Assembly: GCF_002964665.1 (NCBI RefSeq)
Contig: NZ_PQBZ01000010.1
Location: 1 to 61,021, forward strand
Reading direction: 5' to 3'
Length of the DNA: 61,021 nt
Source of the DNA: Pseudoalteromonas sp. T1lg23B
Lineage (GTDB): Bacteria > Pseudomonadota > Gammaproteobacteria > Enterobacterales > Alteromonadaceae
Below the pieces are notes generated by a model that was not told where the DNA came from, ran no database searches, and saw only the letters and a list, made by a program, of their open reading frames with translations. Positions 47,782 through 60,970 of the stretch are shown here, piece after piece; position 1 is the first letter of the stretch; every line of letters begins with the position of its first letter. The translations under genes and the position numbers were made by a program.

Positions 47782-49158
47782 TTAAACAAAGAGAGCGCTA
47801 ACCTGAAAGAGCTTTTCAACAACGCTAATTTGTCGCTTATCAATCAAGAACATGATGACATGATCACCGGAGAGTATGGTGGTATCATCGTGGGCTATCA
47901 ACACTTCGTCATTGCGCACAATGGCACCGATGGTGGTGCCAACAGGTAGTTTGATCTCACCAATCGTTCGGCCAACAACTTTGGATGTGTTTTCATCACC
48001 ATGAGCGACCGCTTCAATGGCTTCGGCGGCACCTTTTCGCAATGAGTATACATTGACAATATCACCTCTTCGAACATGGGTTAACAGTGCTGAGATGGTG
48101 GCTTGTTGGGGCGAGATTGCAATATCAATTTCCCCTCCTTGAACCAAATCAACATAGGCACCTCGCTGGATGAGCACCATGGTCTTTTGTGCCCCCATAC
48201 GCTTGGCCAACATCGCCGCCATAATATTGGCTTCATCGTCGTTGGTGACGGCAATGAAGACATCAACTTGCTCAATATGTTCTTCAGAGAGCAGCTCTTG
48301 ATCCGATGCATCACCACAAAAGATGACGGTGTTGTCTAACATTTCTGATAGTTGTGTTGCACGTTGTTGGTTACGTTCTATCAGTTTGACGCTGTGGTTG
48401 CGCTCCAGTGATCGCGCTAAGCCTGCGCCAATGTTACCGCCACCCGCAATCATAATTTTCTTATATGAACGCTCAAGCTTTTGTAGCTCATTCATAACTG
48501 CGCGGATGTGCTTTGTTGCCGCGATAAAGAAAATTTCATCATCCGCTTCGATTACAGTGGTGCCAAGTGGCTTGATGGCTTTACCTTGTCGATAAATAGC
48601 AGCGACGCGCGTATCAACATTGGGAATATGCTCTTTTAGCGCGGATAAGGCATAGCCAACAAGCAGGCCGCCATAGTAGGCTTTTACCGCAACCAAAGAC
48701 AACATGCCTTCGGCAAACTGTAAAACCTGCAATGCGCCGGGATAGTCAATTAAACGACGAATATACTTGGTTACAAGTTGTTCTGGAGCAATATAATGAT
48801 CAACAGGTAAGTCATCGTTTTGGAACAACTTCTCTTTATATTTCAGATATTGCTCAGAGCGAATACGCGCGATTTTGGTGGGAGTATTGAAAATACTATA
48901 AGCCACCTGACACGCGATCATATTCACTTCATCTGAACTGGTAACCGCAATAATCATATCTGCATCTTCAGCGCCTGCTTGACGCAGAACATCGGGATGA
49001 GCACTATGCCCAGTCACACCTTGCAGGTCATACTTATCTTGTAGCTCACGCAGCCTATCACCGTCGATGTCTACCACGGTGATCTCATTTTGTTCACCTA
49101 CTAAGTTCTCTGCAAGCGTTCCACCGACTTGGCCGGCACCTAAGATTATGATTTTCAT
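47782..49158 (-). CDS. trkA: Trk potassium transporter NAD-binding subunit TrkA
   Basis: 458 aa built of two RCK units. Each starts with a Rossmann motif, [17 protein letters not shown] at the N-terminus and [18 protein letters not shown] near residue 234, with a TrkA_C domain after each. It forms the cytoplasmic gating ring on TrkH. Last gene of def-fmt-rsmB-trkA, 2 bp after rsmB. Confidence 0.97.
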   Translation of the reverse strand: MKIIILGAGQVGGTLAENLVGEQNEITVVDIDGDRLRELQDKYDLQGVTGHSAHPDVLRQAGAEDADMIIAVTSSDEVNMIACQVAYSIFNTPTKIARIRSEQYLKYKEKLFQNDDLPVDHYIAPEQLVTKYIRRLIDYPGALQVLQFAEGMLSLVAVKAYYGGLLVGYALSALKEHIPNVDTRVAAIYRQGKAIKPLGTTVIEADDEIFFIAATKHIRAVMNELQKLERSYKKIMIAGGGNIGAGLARSLERNHSVKLIERNQQRATQLSEMLDNTVIFCGDASDQELLSEEHIEQVDVFIAVTNDDEANIMAAMLAKRMGAQKTMVLIQRGAYVDLVQGGEIDIAISPQQATISALLTHVRRGDIVNVYSLRKGAAEAIEAVAHGDENTSKVVGRTIGEIKLPVGTTIGAIVRNDEVLIAHDDTTILSGDHVIMFLIDKRQISVVEKLFQVSALFV

Positions 49159-49160
49159 AG

Positions 49161-50447
49161 TTATTGTCGTTTAGTTATTTTTGCATAATAGAAACCGTCA
49201 CTGAGCCCTGGTAGCAGTTGTAGCCCAGGCGTCGTTGGGGTGTCATCCTGATGCAGAGGTTGGTGTTCGGCATCGTTTGTGCTTTGTAAAAAAGCAGCTA
49301 CTTGGTCACGGTTTTCTTCAGGTAACACTGAGCAGGTGGCATATAACAGGGTGCCACCTGGTTTTAGAAGTGGCCAGATATTTTCTAAAATCTGTTGTTG
49401 CAACTGTGCTAAGTCTGCAATATCGGTGCTGCGTCTGAGCCACTTAATATCAGGGTGGCGACGTATGACACCCGTTGCAGAACACGGGACATCTAATAGG
49501 ATACGATCATACAGCTGGCCATCCCACCAATCTTTAGGGCTGGATGCATCCGCATGTATGCAGTTAGCATGTAAGCCAAGGCGTTTTAAATTTTCTTCAA
49601 CACGAAGTAGGCGTTCACTATCCGCATCTAGTGCATCAACACTTGCATTGGCCAATTCTAGGATGTGACAAGTTTTACCACCTGGAGCCGCACAAGCATC
49701 AAGAATACGTTCGTTATCTTGCGGGTCTAAGTATCGAGCTGCTAGTTGCGCTGCTGCATCTTGAACTGAACATGCACCCTCACGAAAACCCGGCAATGTA
49801 TAAACATCACAAGGCTTTTCAAGCACAATCGCATCTTCAAAGCGAGGTTCAAGGCAATGGCTGATACCCGCTTCATCCAACAGCTCGCTGTATTCTGTAA
49901 CACTGTAATGGGCTTGATTTACCCGCAACCACATGGGGGCTTGCTCTTGGTTAGCTTCTAAAACCGCTTGCCATTGCTCTGGATATGCAGTTTGTAACTT
50001 CTTCATAAACCAGTTTGGGTGGTTATATTGGCATACCGTAATACGGTTTGCGCTGTCTTCCAATTCATTAAACTGACGTTGAAAGGTGCGCAATATCGCA
50101 TTTACTAGACCCTTTAAGCCCGGCGCTCGCATACTTTGCAGAGCATTGACGGTTTCAGCGACCGCCGCATGTTCTGGTGTACGCATGTATTGTAATTGGT
50201 ACATGCCGACATAAAGCAAAAATTGATAAACCCGACGTTTTCCTTTAAGTGGTTGGTCGAGTAGTTGTTGACAGTAATGCTCAAGAGTGGGCAAGTAGCG
50301 CAATACGCCATAACAGATCTGTTGTAATAACGCTTTGTCTTTTGGGTTTAGCTTGAGTGCGGCATGAGGCAACACAGTACTAAGAGACTGACCTTTATCG
50401 ACAACTTGAAAAAGTGTTTGCGCAGCCAAAGCTCGTACATTCGTCAT
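49161..50447 (-). CDS. rsmB: 16S rRNA (cytosine967-C5)-methyltransferase
   Basis: 428 aa. An N-terminal NusB-like RNA-binding domain (about 1-140) precedes a Rossmann methyltransferase. The SAM motif is [18 protein letters not shown], and the two catalytic cysteines are in [19 protein letters not shown] and [11 protein letters not shown]. It modifies C967 of 16S rRNA. The start overlaps the last base of the fmt stop. Confidence 0.97.
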   Translation of the reverse strand: MTNVRALAAQTLFQVVDKGQSLSTVLPHAALKLNPKDKALLQQICYGVLRYLPTLEHYCQQLLDQPLKGKRRVYQFLLYVGMYQLQYMRTPEHAAVAETVNALQSMRAPGLKGLVNAILRTFQRQFNELEDSANRITVCQYNHPNWFMKKLQTAYPEQWQAVLEANQEQAPMWLRVNQAHYSVTEYSELLDEAGISHCLEPRFEDAIVLEKPCDVYTLPGFREGACSVQDAAAQLAARYLDPQDNERILDACAAPGGKTCHILELANASVDALDADSERLLRVEENLKRLGLHANCIHADASSPKDWWDGQLYDRILLDVPCSATGVIRRHPDIKWLRRSTDIADLAQLQQQILENIWPLLKPGGTLLYATCSVLPEENRDQVAAFLQSTNDAEHQPLHQDDTPTTPGLQLLPGLSDGFYYAKITKRQ

Positions 50448-51391
50448 CAGTGGCCTACCTTAGAGCCAGGAGCAACCCAATCAGCTCTGCCATTTAAAAA
50501 ATCCTGTGCAGACATTGGCTTTTTACCCTGCGGTTGTAATTGGGTTACGTTTAAGGCTTGTTCACCGCAAGCGATAACAATACCATTTTTATCGCTACTT
50601 AAAACCTGACCAGCTTCACCTTGTTGATCGATCACTTCAGCTTGCCAGATTTTTACCGTTTGCTGTTGCATCGTGGTAAAGCAGACTGGCCATGGGTTAA
50701 ATGCTCGAACGTTTAAAGCGATTTGTGTGGCGCTCATCTGCCAGTCAATATCAGCCTCTTCTTTAGATAGCTTCTTGGCATAGTTAGCCTGTGCATCATC
50801 TTGCTTAGTTGCAACGGCTGTACCATTACTGAGTTGCTCTAATGTATCGAGTAGGGCGACGGGTCCTAGCTGTGCAAGCTTGTCATATAAGCTGGCACTG
50901 GTGTCTTGTGCTGTGATCGGGCATGTTGCAATATGTAGCATATCACCGGTGTCCAGCCCTTCATCCATCTGCATGATAGTCACACCTGTTTGTTGATCAC
51001 CGGCCCAAAGCGCTCTTTGAATAGGAGCAGCGCCGCGCCAACGGGGTAATATAGAGCCATGTACGTTTAGGCAGCCTAGTTTAGGAGTTTCTAAAATCGC
51101 TTTTGGCAATAAGACGCCATATGCCACGACCACCATTACATCAGCGTTTAGTGCGGCAAGTTCGCGTTGCGCTTCATCTGTTTTTAATGATTCAGGCTGA
51201 TATACAGGTAAATCATGCTCCAATGCCAGCGTTTTTACTTCACTGGCTTTTAATTTTTTACCTCGACCAGCGGGGCGGTCTGGTGTGCTGTAAACAGCAA
51301 CAACTTGATGAGATGAGTCGATTAAGGCGCTTAGGTGACGCGCGGCAAAATCTGGCGTCCCGGCAAAAACAATACGTAATGGCTTGGTCAC
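50447..51391 (-). CDS. fmt: Methionyl-tRNA formyltransferase
   Basis: 314 aa from a GTG at 51389-51391 with GGA 7 nt upstream; a TTG four codons earlier lacks one. [16 protein letters not shown], the catalytic segment [20 protein letters not shown], and [11 protein letters not shown] (Asp) are intact. It formylates initiator Met-tRNA; the formyl group is removed by Def encoded next to it. Confidence 0.97.
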   Translation of the reverse strand: MTKPLRIVFAGTPDFAARHLSALIDSSHQVVAVYSTPDRPAGRGKKLKASEVKTLALEHDLPVYQPESLKTDEAQRELAALNADVMVVVAYGVLLPKAILETPKLGCLNVHGSILPRWRGAAPIQRALWAGDQQTGVTIMQMDEGLDTGDMLHIATCPITAQDTSASLYDKLAQLGPVALLDTLEQLSNGTAVATKQDDAQANYAKKLSKEEADIDWQMSATQIALNVRAFNPWPVCFTTMQQQTVKIWQAEVIDQQGEAGQVLSSDKNGIVIACGEQALNVTQLQPQGKKPMSAQDFLNGRADWVAPGSKVGH

Positions 51392-51450
51392 TGAGTTATC
51401 CAATAAATAGTTGATGGGAAGAGAGTTAAGCGAGAGTTATCTGCGCGCAA

Positions 51451-51957
51451 TTAGCGAGCAGCCAACTTTGCTTCCTTTTCTAGCTTCTTACGGATACGTT
51501 GGCGCTTCAGTGGCGATAAGTAATCAATAAATAACTTACCCATCAAGTGGTCAAGCTCGTGTTGCGTACAAATCGCAAGTAGGCCATCTGCATCGTAACT
51601 GTATTGCTCACCTTGCTCATTTAGCGCGGTCACAGTGATAGTTTCTGCTCTGTCTACCTTGGCCCAAGAATGAGGCACTGATAAGCAGCCTTCTTCACTG
51701 GTAGTTGAGCCCTCTTTGCGGGTAATTTCTGGGTTAATCAACACCCTTGGTTCATTGCGCTCTTCCGATACGTCAATGACGACAATACGTTGGTGGATAT
51801 TAACTTGAGTTGCTGCAAGACCAATCCCATTTTCGTCGTACATGGTTTCTAACATGTCTTTGACGATTTGACGCACTTCATCATTTACTTCTGCAACGGG
51901 TTTTGCCACTGTGCGTAGGCGTTCATCTGGGAATCTGAGTACTTCTAACTTTGCCAT
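51451..51957 (-). CDS. def: Peptide deformylase
   Basis: 168 aa. All three motifs are present: [17 protein letters not shown] (metal Cys) and [12 protein letters not shown] (metal His pair and catalytic Glu). It removes the N-formyl group from new proteins. First gene of its operon, divergent from the LysM gene across a 120-bp gap. Confidence 0.98.
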   Translation of the reverse strand: MAKLEVLRFPDERLRTVAKPVAEVNDEVRQIVKDMLETMYDENGIGLAATQVNIHQRIVVIDVSEERNEPRVLINPEITRKEGSTTSEEGCLSVPHSWAKVDRAETITVTALNEQGEQYSYDADGLLAICTQHELDHLMGKLFIDYLSPLKRQRIRKKLEKEAKLAAR

Positions 51958-52077
51958 GGTTACCTTTTATCGTTAAGCTTAAAATGCAAAATACTATATG
52001 GTCTTATTTTAGCCATTCGCGTTCCCCTTTAACAGGTTTTGGTTGATAATATCGAAAAATAACTCAAGGAAGCCGTA

Positions 52078-53199
52078 ATGAAACACCCATTTGCAGCTCT
52101 GATCATGGCAATTGGTCTTGCTTTTCCAACTTATGCAGACGAATTGAGTGTTAAAGATGATGCACCAGCTCGGTATGTGGTCAAAGAGGGCGACACGTTA
52201 TGGGACATTTCTAAGTTGTACTTGTCATCTCCTTGGCAGTGGCAAACTTTGTGGAAGCAAAATCCACAATTGGGTGACCCTGATTTGATTTACCCCGGTG
52301 ATGTCTTGGTGTTTGAGCGCGATGCGCAAGGAAACCCAATGATAAAGCTGGCCAAAGGCGTGAAGAAACTATCACCTGCGGCCCGTGTGGTTGTACAAAA
52401 GAGTACTGCCATTCCGACTTTGCCTGTCGCAATCATCAAGCCATTGTTGGCATTTGAGCAGGCATTGAGTGAAGAAGACTTAGTTGGTCATCCGTTTATT
52501 TTGGGTGCGAATCATAATGTTAAGTTAGCGACACAAGGGCATCTGCTTTACATTAAAGGCGACCTTGATCAGTTTGTACATTATGGTATCTACAATGTGG
52601 AAGACAAATATGTGGACCCTAACTCGCTTGAAACATTGGCTTATGAGGCTAATCTGGTTGGGACTGCACGTGTTGTAGATATTGGTAATATAGCTCAGGG
52701 GAAACCTGCTACGGTGAGAGTTGAAACCGCCAAACGAGAGATAAAACCCAATGATATTCTGCTGCCTATTTCTCAAGGGCAAAGCTTCTCTGTGCAATTT
52801 AGTATGCTTAGGCCTACTCACCCTGTAGATGGTGAAATCATCTCCAGCGACAATAAATTAAGGGAGTTTGGTGCAACGACAGTGGTGGTGTTGAACCTTG
52901 GTCGTGAACATAATGTACAGGAAGGTCACATACTTGATATTAGCAAACGTTCACCTACAGTTATTGAGGGCAGTAAAGGCCCTCGTTACGTTGAGGATGC
53001 AAGTCGTCTAGAGAAGTTGTCTAGTAGTGTAAGTGAGCTATTCAACACTTCAAATTCAAAAAATAATGCCGTGTGGAACATGCCAGAAGAAAAAATTGGC
53101 GAATTAATGATTTTTAAGGTCTATGACAAGGTCAGCTATGCGTTAGTGACCAGTGCGTTGCAACCAATTCGAATTGGAGACAGTGTCGGGGTCAACTAA
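52078..53199 (+). CDS. Secreted LysM-domain protein
   Basis: 373 aa. A signal peptide (MKHPFAALIMAIGLAFPTYA) is followed by one LysM module at about 33-80 (YVVKEGDTLWDISKLYLSSP, LIYPGDVLVF). The rest is a beta-rich region of unknown fold without catalytic motifs. LysM binds peptidoglycan GlcNAc, so a cell-wall-associated role is likely. A LysM gene in front of dprA is common in gammaproteobacteria. GGAA lies 6 nt before the ATG. Confidence 0.88.
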   Translation: MKHPFAALIMAIGLAFPTYADELSVKDDAPARYVVKEGDTLWDISKLYLSSPWQWQTLWKQNPQLGDPDLIYPGDVLVFERDAQGNPMIKLAKGVKKLSPAARVVVQKSTAIPTLPVAIIKPLLAFEQALSEEDLVGHPFILGANHNVKLATQGHLLYIKGDLDQFVHYGIYNVEDKYVDPNSLETLAYEANLVGTARVVDIGNIAQGKPATVRVETAKREIKPNDILLPISQGQSFSVQFSMLRPTHPVDGEIISSDNKLREFGATTVVVLNLGREHNVQEGHILDISKRSPTVIEGSKGPRYVEDASRLEKLSSSVSELFNTSNSKNNAVWNMPEEKIGELMIFKVYDKVSYALVTSALQPIRIGDSVGVN

Positions 53200-53223
53200 T
53201 GCTTAATGCTCTAAGGAGGGAGC

Positions 53224-54327
53224 ATGGAAACTTTAACTCAATTGCAGTGTTTGGCGCTGCATGCTTGTAAGGGGCTGGGAGTAGCCTCAATACTCGCACT
53301 ACAAAAAAAGTGTACACTTAGTTCGCTTTTTCATTCATCAGATTCAGCGTTGCGACAGCTGGGCCTAAATGATGAACTTATCAAACAACTCGGTCTCATA
53401 AATTGGTCATACCTAGAGAGTATTGTGTCTTTTTGCAAGCAAACTCAGGTTTCGATTATTAGTTATTTCGATGATGACTATCCATTACTGCTAAAAGAAA
53501 TCAGCAGCCCTCCTTTTGTGTTGTTTTGCAAAGGGGATGTATCCTTACTGGCAAAACCGCAAGTGGCTATTGTCGGCAGTCGTAGTGCGACTGCTACCGG
53601 GTTAGAAATAGCGGCTGATTTCGCATATAAATTGCGTATGGCTGGGTTAGTTGTTACGTCGGGATTAGCGAGGGGAATAGACGGTGCGGCCCATAAGGGA
53701 GCATTGGCCAGTCAGGACTCGTTATCGGGTTCTACGATTGCCGTGTTAGGCACAGGGGTTGATATTGTTTACCCAAAACGCCATAACTTATTATATCAAC
53801 AGGTGTTGGAGTCTGGTTTACTGGTGAGTGAGTTTTTCCCCGGGAGTACGGCCAATGCAAGCCATTTTCCACGCCGCAATCGTATTATATCTGGTTTGTC
53901 ATTAGGGGTGGTCTTAGTCGAAGCAGAAATGAAAAGTGGTTCGTTGATAACGGCGCGCTACGCACTGGAGCAAAATAGAGATGTGTTTGCGGTGCCAGGC
54001 TCTATCAAAAGTCCACTATCTCAAGGTTGTCATTACTTGTTGAAACAAGGGGCAAAGTTAACAGAAAGTGTAGAAGACATTCTGGAAGATGTGAGCTTTT
54101 TGCCAGAAAACGGTCTATATAGTATAGAAAGCGTGATAAAAAATGATTTGCCACAGGAGGACTGCCCAGTATTAAAAAACCTTGGCTTTGAGGTCACTTC
54201 GGTGGATACCTTAACGCAAAGGACCCAGTGGCCCGTTGAGCGTGTTATTGCACGTTTATTGGACCTAGAGCTTGAAGATAAAGTAGAACGCGTCTTAGAC
54301 GGCTACATTAAATTAGCGAGGGGTTAA
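53224..54327 (+). CDS. dprA: DNA-processing protein DprA
   Basis: 367 aa. A SAM-like N-terminal region is followed by the Rossmann core ([70 protein letters not shown]) and a C-terminal winged helix (about 300-360). DprA protects incoming single-stranded DNA and loads RecA in natural transformation. AAGGAGGG 4-8 nt before the ATG is an unusually strong ribosome binding site. Confidence 0.96.
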   Translation: METLTQLQCLALHACKGLGVASILALQKKCTLSSLFHSSDSALRQLGLNDELIKQLGLINWSYLESIVSFCKQTQVSIISYFDDDYPLLLKEISSPPFVLFCKGDVSLLAKPQVAIVGSRSATATGLEIAADFAYKLRMAGLVVTSGLARGIDGAAHKGALASQDSLSGSTIAVLGTGVDIVYPKRHNLLYQQVLESGLLVSEFFPGSTANASHFPRRNRIISGLSLGVVLVEAEMKSGSLITARYALEQNRDVFAVPGSIKSPLSQGCHYLLKQGAKLTESVEDILEDVSFLPENGLYSIESVIKNDLPQEDCPVLKNLGFEVTSVDTLTQRTQWPVERVIARLLDLELEDKVERVLDGYIKLARG

Positions 54328-54329
54328 TC

Positions 54330-54803
54330 ATGTTTGATATCCTAATGTATCTATTTGAGAACTATATCCACAGTGAAGCGGATATCTTTGTTGAGCAAAA
54401 TGAGTTAACCGATGAGTTATTGCGGGCAGGGTTTAACCAAGAAGAAATCTACAAAGCGTTGGATTGGTTAGAGCAATTAGCAGATCTACAACATAGCGAT
54501 GAGATCCCTTACCTAAACAGTAAAGCTGATAGCGCCATTCGTATTTACACGGAGCAAGAGTGTCAAATGCTAGACATTGAATGTCGCGGTTTTCTTATGT
54601 TTGTGGAGCAAGTGGGTGTGATTGACTCAACGACTAGAGAAATGGTGATTGACCGTTTATTCGCATTAGAAAAACCAACGATAGGATTGGAAGACCTTAA
54701 GTGGGTTATTTTAATGGTGCTCTTTAACGTGCCGGGTAAAGAACAAGCCTATGCCCAGATGGAAGATCTTATTTTTGATGAACCCGGTGGCTATCTACAC
54801 TAG
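54330..54803 (+). CDS. smg: Smg family protein (DUF494)
   Basis: 157 aa. [19 protein letters not shown] and the following acidic helical segments ([20 protein letters not shown]) are typical of Smg. It follows dprA by 2 bp, as in E. coli. The molecular function is not known. Confidence 0.94.
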   Translation: MFDILMYLFENYIHSEADIFVEQNELTDELLRAGFNQEEIYKALDWLEQLADLQHSDEIPYLNSKADSAIRIYTEQECQMLDIECRGFLMFVEQVGVIDSTTREMVIDRLFALEKPTIGLEDLKWVILMVLFNVPGKEQAYAQMEDLIFDEPGGYLH

Positions 54804-54808
54804 TAAAT

Positions 54809-54835
54809 TTTAGGGTCAATTCCCTTGACCCTAAA
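54809..54835. terminator. Hairpin after smg
   Basis: An 11-bp perfect stem (TTTAGGGTCAA / TTGACCCTAAA) with a 5-nt loop lies 5 bp past smg. No T-run follows on the plus strand, so it may be a weak terminator or an RNA-stabilising structure. Confidence 0.45.
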
Positions 54836-54884
54836 GCCATGACGGTTATATTAGGCGCAAATTTGTGCACTGGCCGAAGGTAAT

Positions 54885-55452
54885 ATGAGTAAGATTGATC
54901 ATTCTTTGTTTAATGCAAAGCAACACGCGTTAGAAAAAGAGTATGAAGTTTGTCCCGAGTGTGGCTCTGAGCTAGTGATTAAACACAGCAAAAGCGGTCC
55001 TTTTTTGGGGTGTGCAAGCTACCCAGCATGTAGCTACATTCGTCCTTTGGCACACCATGATAATCATGATATCAAAGTGTTAGAAGATTCTCCGTGCCCA
55101 GAATGTGGTAATCATTTAGTGATTAGAAACGGACGATATGGGATGTTTATTGGCTGTACTGGTTATCCCGAATGTCACTACATTGCGCATGATGAACAAG
55201 ACTCAGAAGCTGAGCACAATGTTGACTGTCCCAAATGTCATAAAGGCCAATTAACCAAGCGAAAAAACAAGTTTGGGAAGTTTTTCTATTCATGTGATCG
55301 TTACCCTCATTGTAAGTACAGTTTAAACCAGCAACCCGTCGCTCAAAAGTGTCCTGAATGTGGTTGGGCTGTTATGGTACAAAAGCAAAGGTCGGGTAAA
55401 GCTGTGTTACAATGCCCACAAAAATCCTGTCAGCACAAGATTGAGAATCAAA

Positions 55453-55460
<8 letters not shown>
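54885..55460 (+). CDS. yrdD: Topoisomerase-I-type zinc-finger protein YrdD
   Basis: 191 aa made of four consecutive zinc ribbons, each of the topoisomerase I C-terminal type: CPECGSELVIKHSKSGPFLG with CASYPAC, CPECGNHLVIRNGRYGMFIG with CTGYPEC, CPKCHKGQLTKRKNKFGKFF with CDRYPHC, and CPECGWAVMVQKQRSGKAVL with CPQKSC. There is no catalytic topoisomerase domain. A single-stranded nucleic acid binding role is likely. Its 3' end overlaps the GTG start of tsaC by 8 bp. Confidence 0.93.
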
Positions 55461-56948
<1,488 letters not shown>

Positions 56949-56954
56949 GAATAT

Positions 56955-56978
56955 AAAAAAGGCGCCCATTGGGCGCCT
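56955..56978 (-). terminator. Terminator of the chemoreceptor gene, shared hairpin with hemF
   Basis: The stem AGGCGCCC / GGGCGCCT with a 3-nt loop is followed on the minus strand by T7. The plus strand has no T-run, so it works best for the minus-strand gene. Confidence 0.85.
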
Positions 56979-57036
56979 AAACACAGCATAACAATTCTAA
57001 TTTAACCTCACATCACATATCCAAATTTTAGGCTAT

Positions 57037-58644
57037 TCAATCGAGTTTAAAGCTTCTTACTTGCTCGTCTAACGAACGAGCCAGTGAAAGTAACTCCTCA
57101 CTTACCTGCTTACTGCCATGAGCATCAACCAAAGATTGCTCTGCATTATCTCTTATCGCAATCACACTTTGATTTATCTCTTCGGCGGCTAGGTTCTGTT
57201 GTTCAGTGGCGTCTGCAATTTGTACGTTCAAATCATTAATTTCGTGCATTTGATTAGAAATATTTTTCAGTGCTTGCGCAACTTGCTTTACCTGTGCAGC
57301 TCTGTCGTCTGCCTCTTCGCATGATGCACTCATGGCTTTTACGGTTTGTTCAGCTTCACTTTGTAATTTATCAATCGTGCGTTTAATCTCATCCGTTGAG
57401 TCATGAGTGCGAGTTGCAAGCGTACGCACTTCATCTGCAACGACTGCAAAGCCGCGACCAGCTTCACCTGCACGAGCAGCCTCGATTGCGGCATTCAGTG
57501 CCAATAGGTTGGTTTGCTCTGCGATACTGCTGATCACTTCAAGTACTTTTCCAACCTCAAGTGTTTGTGCTTGTAGTTGACTTACCTGTGTTGCAGCTTG
57601 ACGCACGTCTTGTGCCAGTTGATTAATGCTTTGCTCGGTACGTTCAGCTACCGCCATGCTCTCTTCAGCAAGGTGATTACTGCTATCCGATTTTTCTGAT
57701 GCAAAGTGCGTGGTATTCTTAACTTCACTGGATGAGCACTCCAGCTCATTGATTGCTGCGGCAACAGAGTCAGTGCCTTGTTTTTGTTGCAAAATAGCGC
57801 GCTCGGTTGTATCGGCTGACGTGTAGATAGTTTCGGCAGATTGAATAAGTACTTTTGACGTATGTGAGACTTGGCCAATGTTATCTTTGAATGACGCCAT
57901 CATCTTGTTGTAGTTAATTGCTAAGCGGCCTAGCTCATCGTCAATGTTATCGTCTATGCGCAGGCTTAAGTCTTTATTTTGTGAAGCGAGTCGCATAGTA
58001 CGGCCCAACGTTTTTAGACGGGTAATAAATAACTTGCGAAAGAGTGTGCCTAGGATCACAAACGTAACGACAAAAATTCCTGTTAGCAGCGCGGTACTTA
58101 ACCAAGTGTTAGTCTGCACACTCGAATCTATATCATCCAGTGAATAGCTTATTTTGACCACGCCCAGAATGTCACCTTCTTGTGCTTGGTGACAACCCAA
58201 GCAGTTAGTACCCTTGTAATCAGCTTTTGCTATCATGGGTCGCAGATATGTCATTACTCGCGAGTCACCACGAGTTTCAATAAACAAAGACTCTTTACCG
58301 TTGAGTGCTTGATGTTCTGCTTCTCCATTAGGAGACTGATTGACGTTGCCAGCGCCATAAACTTTTACGACTTGTGAGCCACGGATAATATGGGCATCTT
58401 CAATGTTTGGATGTTCTCTGAGCTTTTGACTTAAAATCTCTCTATTCGCCATGGTGCCTGTAAGCATCATAGTATTGATAGAGTCAAAATAGTTGTCTGC
58501 CAATAAGCGAATATTTTCTGACACTGTCTCTTGCGCCAATTGTTGTTGCTGGCTTGAACTGCTCAGGATACTGGCTACTAATACCAAAATACCAGTTACC
58601 GTAAGTAGGGCATAAATCTTATGTTGAATAGAAGTCACACGCAT
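57037..58644 (-). CDS. Methyl-accepting chemotaxis protein with periplasmic c-type haem motif
   Basis: 535 aa. TM1 is at about 9-28 and TM2 at about 181-203, enclosing a 150-residue periplasmic sensor. The sensor has CLGCH (Cys148, Cys151, His152), the c-haem attachment motif, in the sequence [25 protein letters not shown] domain (to about 256) and the methyl-accepting signalling domain follow, with the hairpin tip [20 protein letters not shown]. Geobacter chemoreceptors with c-haem sensor domains are known, and a redox or gas sensing role is inferred. GGAG lies 9 nt before the ATG. The truncated haemoglobin gene is 94 bp upstream on the same strand. Confidence 0.92.
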   Translation of the reverse strand: MRVTSIQHKIYALLTVTGILVLVASILSSSSQQQQLAQETVSENIRLLADNYFDSINTMMLTGTMANREILSQKLREHPNIEDAHIIRGSQVVKVYGAGNVNQSPNGEAEHQALNGKESLFIETRGDSRVMTYLRPMIAKADYKGTNCLGCHQAQEGDILGVVKISYSLDDIDSSVQTNTWLSTALLTGIFVVTFVILGTLFRKLFITRLKTLGRTMRLASQNKDLSLRIDDNIDDELGRLAINYNKMMASFKDNIGQVSHTSKVLIQSAETIYTSADTTERAILQQKQGTDSVAAAINELECSSSEVKNTTHFASEKSDSSNHLAEESMAVAERTEQSINQLAQDVRQAATQVSQLQAQTLEVGKVLEVISSIAEQTNLLALNAAIEAARAGEAGRGFAVVADEVRTLATRTHDSTDEIKRTIDKLQSEAEQTVKAMSASCEEADDRAAQVKQVAQALKNISNQMHEINDLNVQIADATEQQNLAAEEINQSVIAIRDNAEQSLVDAHGSKQVSEELLSLARSLDEQVRSFKLD

Positions 58645-58738
58645 CGCACAATTCTCCGTTATGAGATGCGTATTATGGACAAAGTGGTAGAACCAGGCTT
58701 TGACTTAGCGCAAAGAGCGTTAAAGTTAGCCTACGACT

Positions 58739-59188
58739 TTAGTCTTGATTTATCATATGGCTTGCCAGTTGTGCCAATGAATGGCGTAAGCCTTCACGTA
58801 AGAGGGGATTATCTATTTGCTCATCTAAAGCTTTATTCATGCAATACATCCATTGATCTCGTAAGTCTTGATCGATTGGAAATGGCATATGGCGTTGTCT
58901 CAACCTAGGGTGGCCATATTTTTCCACGAACAGATCAGGGCCACCTAACCAACCCGACAAAAACTCAAAAAATACCTGACGTATTCTATCTAATGGTTTC
59001 GGGTGCATATCATATAAAGGTTTTGCATAGGGATCGCTTGCCATAATGTCGTAGAATCTATCCGCCAGAGCACGGGCGCCAGATTCACCCCCCATTATTT
59101 CGTAGGGCGTTTTTTCGGGTGTGGGTGTCGACTCGCTCTGCGATTTACTTGCATCCTTATTGAAGATGCGTTTAATTAACTGCTTCAT
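58739..59188 (-). CDS. Group II truncated haemoglobin
   Basis: 149 aa. After a 30-residue polar extension the 2-on-2 globin reads [40 protein letters not shown], the proximal His in [12 protein letters not shown], and Trp in [14 protein letters not shown] (position G8), diagnostic of trHbII. It binds haem and may handle O2, NO or peroxide. It lies upstream of a haem-motif chemoreceptor, with which it may be co-transcribed, and is divergent from aroE over 27 bp. Confidence 0.92.
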   Translation of the reverse strand: MKQLIKRIFNKDASKSQSESTPTPEKTPYEIMGGESGARALADRFYDIMASDPYAKPLYDMHPKPLDRIRQVFFEFLSGWLGGPDLFVEKYGHPRLRQRHMPFPIDQDLRDQWMYCMNKALDEQIDNPLLREGLRHSLAQLASHMINQD

Positions 59189-59215
59189 AATATTGAAAAC
59201 TTCTTAGGCATTATC

Positions 59216-60040
59216 ATGGATAAATACGCGGTGTTTGGACACCCCATAAAACATTCGAAATCACCGTTGATCCACCAAGCATTTGCACGTCAATGCATGG
59301 ACCAGATCAGTTACGAGGCGATTCTAGCACCTTTAGATGGTTTTAAAGAATCCGTTGAGAAGTTTTTTGCCTCAGGGGGTAAAGGTGCAAATGTGACGTT
59401 GCCATTTAAAGAGCAGGCTTTCGAGCTTGTCGACCAGCTTACCGAAAGAGCAAGACTCGCTGGTGCGGTGAATACCTTAAAGTTGTTAGAAGATGGTACA
59501 TTACTAGGAGATAACACGGATGGTGCAGGGCTCGTATCAGATTTAGAACAGCACAATGCGCCTCTTAGTAAAGCAACTGTATTGTTGATTGGCTCGGGTG
59601 GTGCTGCCAGAGGCTGCATTTATCCTTTATTACAAGCGGGTGTAACAAAAGTGGTGATAGCTAACCGCACTATCGGCAAAGCACGATCATTAGCGGCCGA
59701 GTTTGTGCAATTTGGTGATGTCTCAGGGTGTGGTTTACAAGATATTCCCAAAGATAGATATACCATAGTGATTAATTCTACTTCTTCAAGTGTGACAGGA
59801 GATGTGCCCGACGTATCACCCTCAATATTACAAGAATGTATATTGGCCTACGATATGTTTTACAGTGAGCAACGTACGAGCTTTTTGACTTGGGTTGCAT
59901 CGCACAATTCAGATACTAAGTTAGTTGATGGTTTTGGGATGCTGATTGGGCAAGCAGCGGAAGCTTATGAAATTTGGCGTAATAAAAAACCAAACACGGA
60001 ACAAGTGGCCAGCGAGATAAAAAATGGAGCGATGTTATGA
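59216..60040 (+). CDS. aroE: Shikimate dehydrogenase
   Basis: 274 aa. [20 protein letters not shown] binds shikimate, [13 protein letters not shown] holds the catalytic Lys, NTDGAGLV the Asp, and [17 protein letters not shown] the NADP loop. The enzyme reduces 3-dehydroshikimate. The stop overlaps the start of the DUF1488 gene (ATGA). Confidence 0.97.
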   Translation: MDKYAVFGHPIKHSKSPLIHQAFARQCMDQISYEAILAPLDGFKESVEKFFASGGKGANVTLPFKEQAFELVDQLTERARLAGAVNTLKLLEDGTLLGDNTDGAGLVSDLEQHNAPLSKATVLLIGSGGAARGCIYPLLQAGVTKVVIANRTIGKARSLAAEFVQFGDVSGCGLQDIPKDRYTIVINSTSSSVTGDVPDVSPSILQECILAYDMFYSEQRTSFLTWVASHNSDTKLVDGFGMLIGQAAEAYEIWRNKKPNTEQVASEIKNGAML

Positions 60041-60273
60041 ATCAGGGGATCCTATTTAACGATGATGTAAATGTGACTCATAATGGCTTGATTTTTACCG
60101 CCATGGTTAATGGCTTGATGGTTAAATGTATAATTGCAACTCCACCGATGAGTGATGAAGCTGCGTTAAAGCATTTTCAGGCTCATCAATTTGACTATGA
60201 AATGCAAGCTGAGCAATTGATAGAAGATGAAACCTATGAAGACGATGGCAGCGTCTTACTGACCTTCCTCTAG
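60037..60273 (+). CDS. yrdB: DUF1488 protein (YrdB-like)
   Basis: 78 aa. The short beta-rich acidic protein ([50 protein letters not shown]) overlaps aroE by 4 bp, the E. coli aroE-yrdB arrangement. Function unknown. Its 3' end overlaps the convergent carbonic anhydrase gene by 18 bp. Confidence 0.85.
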   Translation: MNQGILFNDDVNVTHNGLIFTAMVNGLMVKCIIATPPMSDEAALKHFQAHQFDYEMQAEQLIEDETYEDDGSVLLTFL

Positions 60274-60789
60274 ATATTCATCCTTAAGCTGCACATAATT
60301 TTGAGCTGAGATTTTCAAAAATGCCAGCTCATCGTCACTAAGTGGTCGAGACTTCTTAGCGGGGCTGCCAACATATAGGTGTCCTGACTCTAACGTCTTA
60401 TTAGGCGGAACGAGTGCGCCGCCACCGATAATGACATCATCCTCGACCGTGACATTATCCATCACGATAGCTCCCATCCCCACGAGAATACGATTACCTA
60501 AGGTGCAGCCATGTAACATTACTTTATGTCCAATAGTAACGTCATCGCCAATAATCAAAGGATAACCCTTAGGGTTAGACTTAGTGGCTCGGGTTAAATG
60601 TAATACCGAACCGTCCTGAACATTCGTGCGCTCGCCTATCTTTATATAATTAACATCTCCTCTAGCTGCTACTAGTGGCCAAATACTGCTGTCCTTGCCA
60701 AGAGTAATGTCTCCGACTAAGACAGATGATGTATCGACATATACACCTTCGGCAAGCTTTGGCTTAATACCTTTATAGCTTCTGAGCAT
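60256..60789 (-). CDS. yrdA: Gamma-class carbonic anhydrase-like hexapeptide protein
   Basis: 177 aa from the ATG at 60787-60789, with GAGG 5 nt upstream; an ATG seven codons earlier lacks one. Left-handed beta-helix hexapeptides run from about residue 15 to 140 (VYVDTSSVLVGDITLG, IIGDDVTIGHKVMLHGCTLG). The three zinc-ligand histidines are in VLHL, IGHK and MLHG. CO2 hydration is possible; YrdA activity is not well established. Confidence 0.93.
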   Translation of the reverse strand: MLRSYKGIKPKLAEGVYVDTSSVLVGDITLGKDSSIWPLVAARGDVNYIKIGERTNVQDGSVLHLTRATKSNPKGYPLIIGDDVTIGHKVMLHGCTLGNRILVGMGAIVMDNVTVEDDVIIGGGALVPPNKTLESGHLYVGSPAKKSRPLSDDELAFLKISAQNYVQLKDEYLEEGQ

Positions 60790-60970
60790 GTTTACCTCTC
60801 TATTATTCATAATACTGTATTAGCTAAGTGTAGAGGCTCATTTTATAAGAAGCTATAGTTTGCAAAAGCTGTTTTCAGCTTATAAAACTATCAAAAACAC
60901 AGCTTTCGCTCAAAAATGATGCGAACAGTTTGTTTTTATCACTTTTCTTCAAAAATTCCTCAAAAACCGC

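Noticed and set aside
58621..58908. 95-aa plus-strand ORF
   Set aside because: Lies antisense to the chemoreceptor 5' end and the truncated haemoglobin, which has diagnostic residues.
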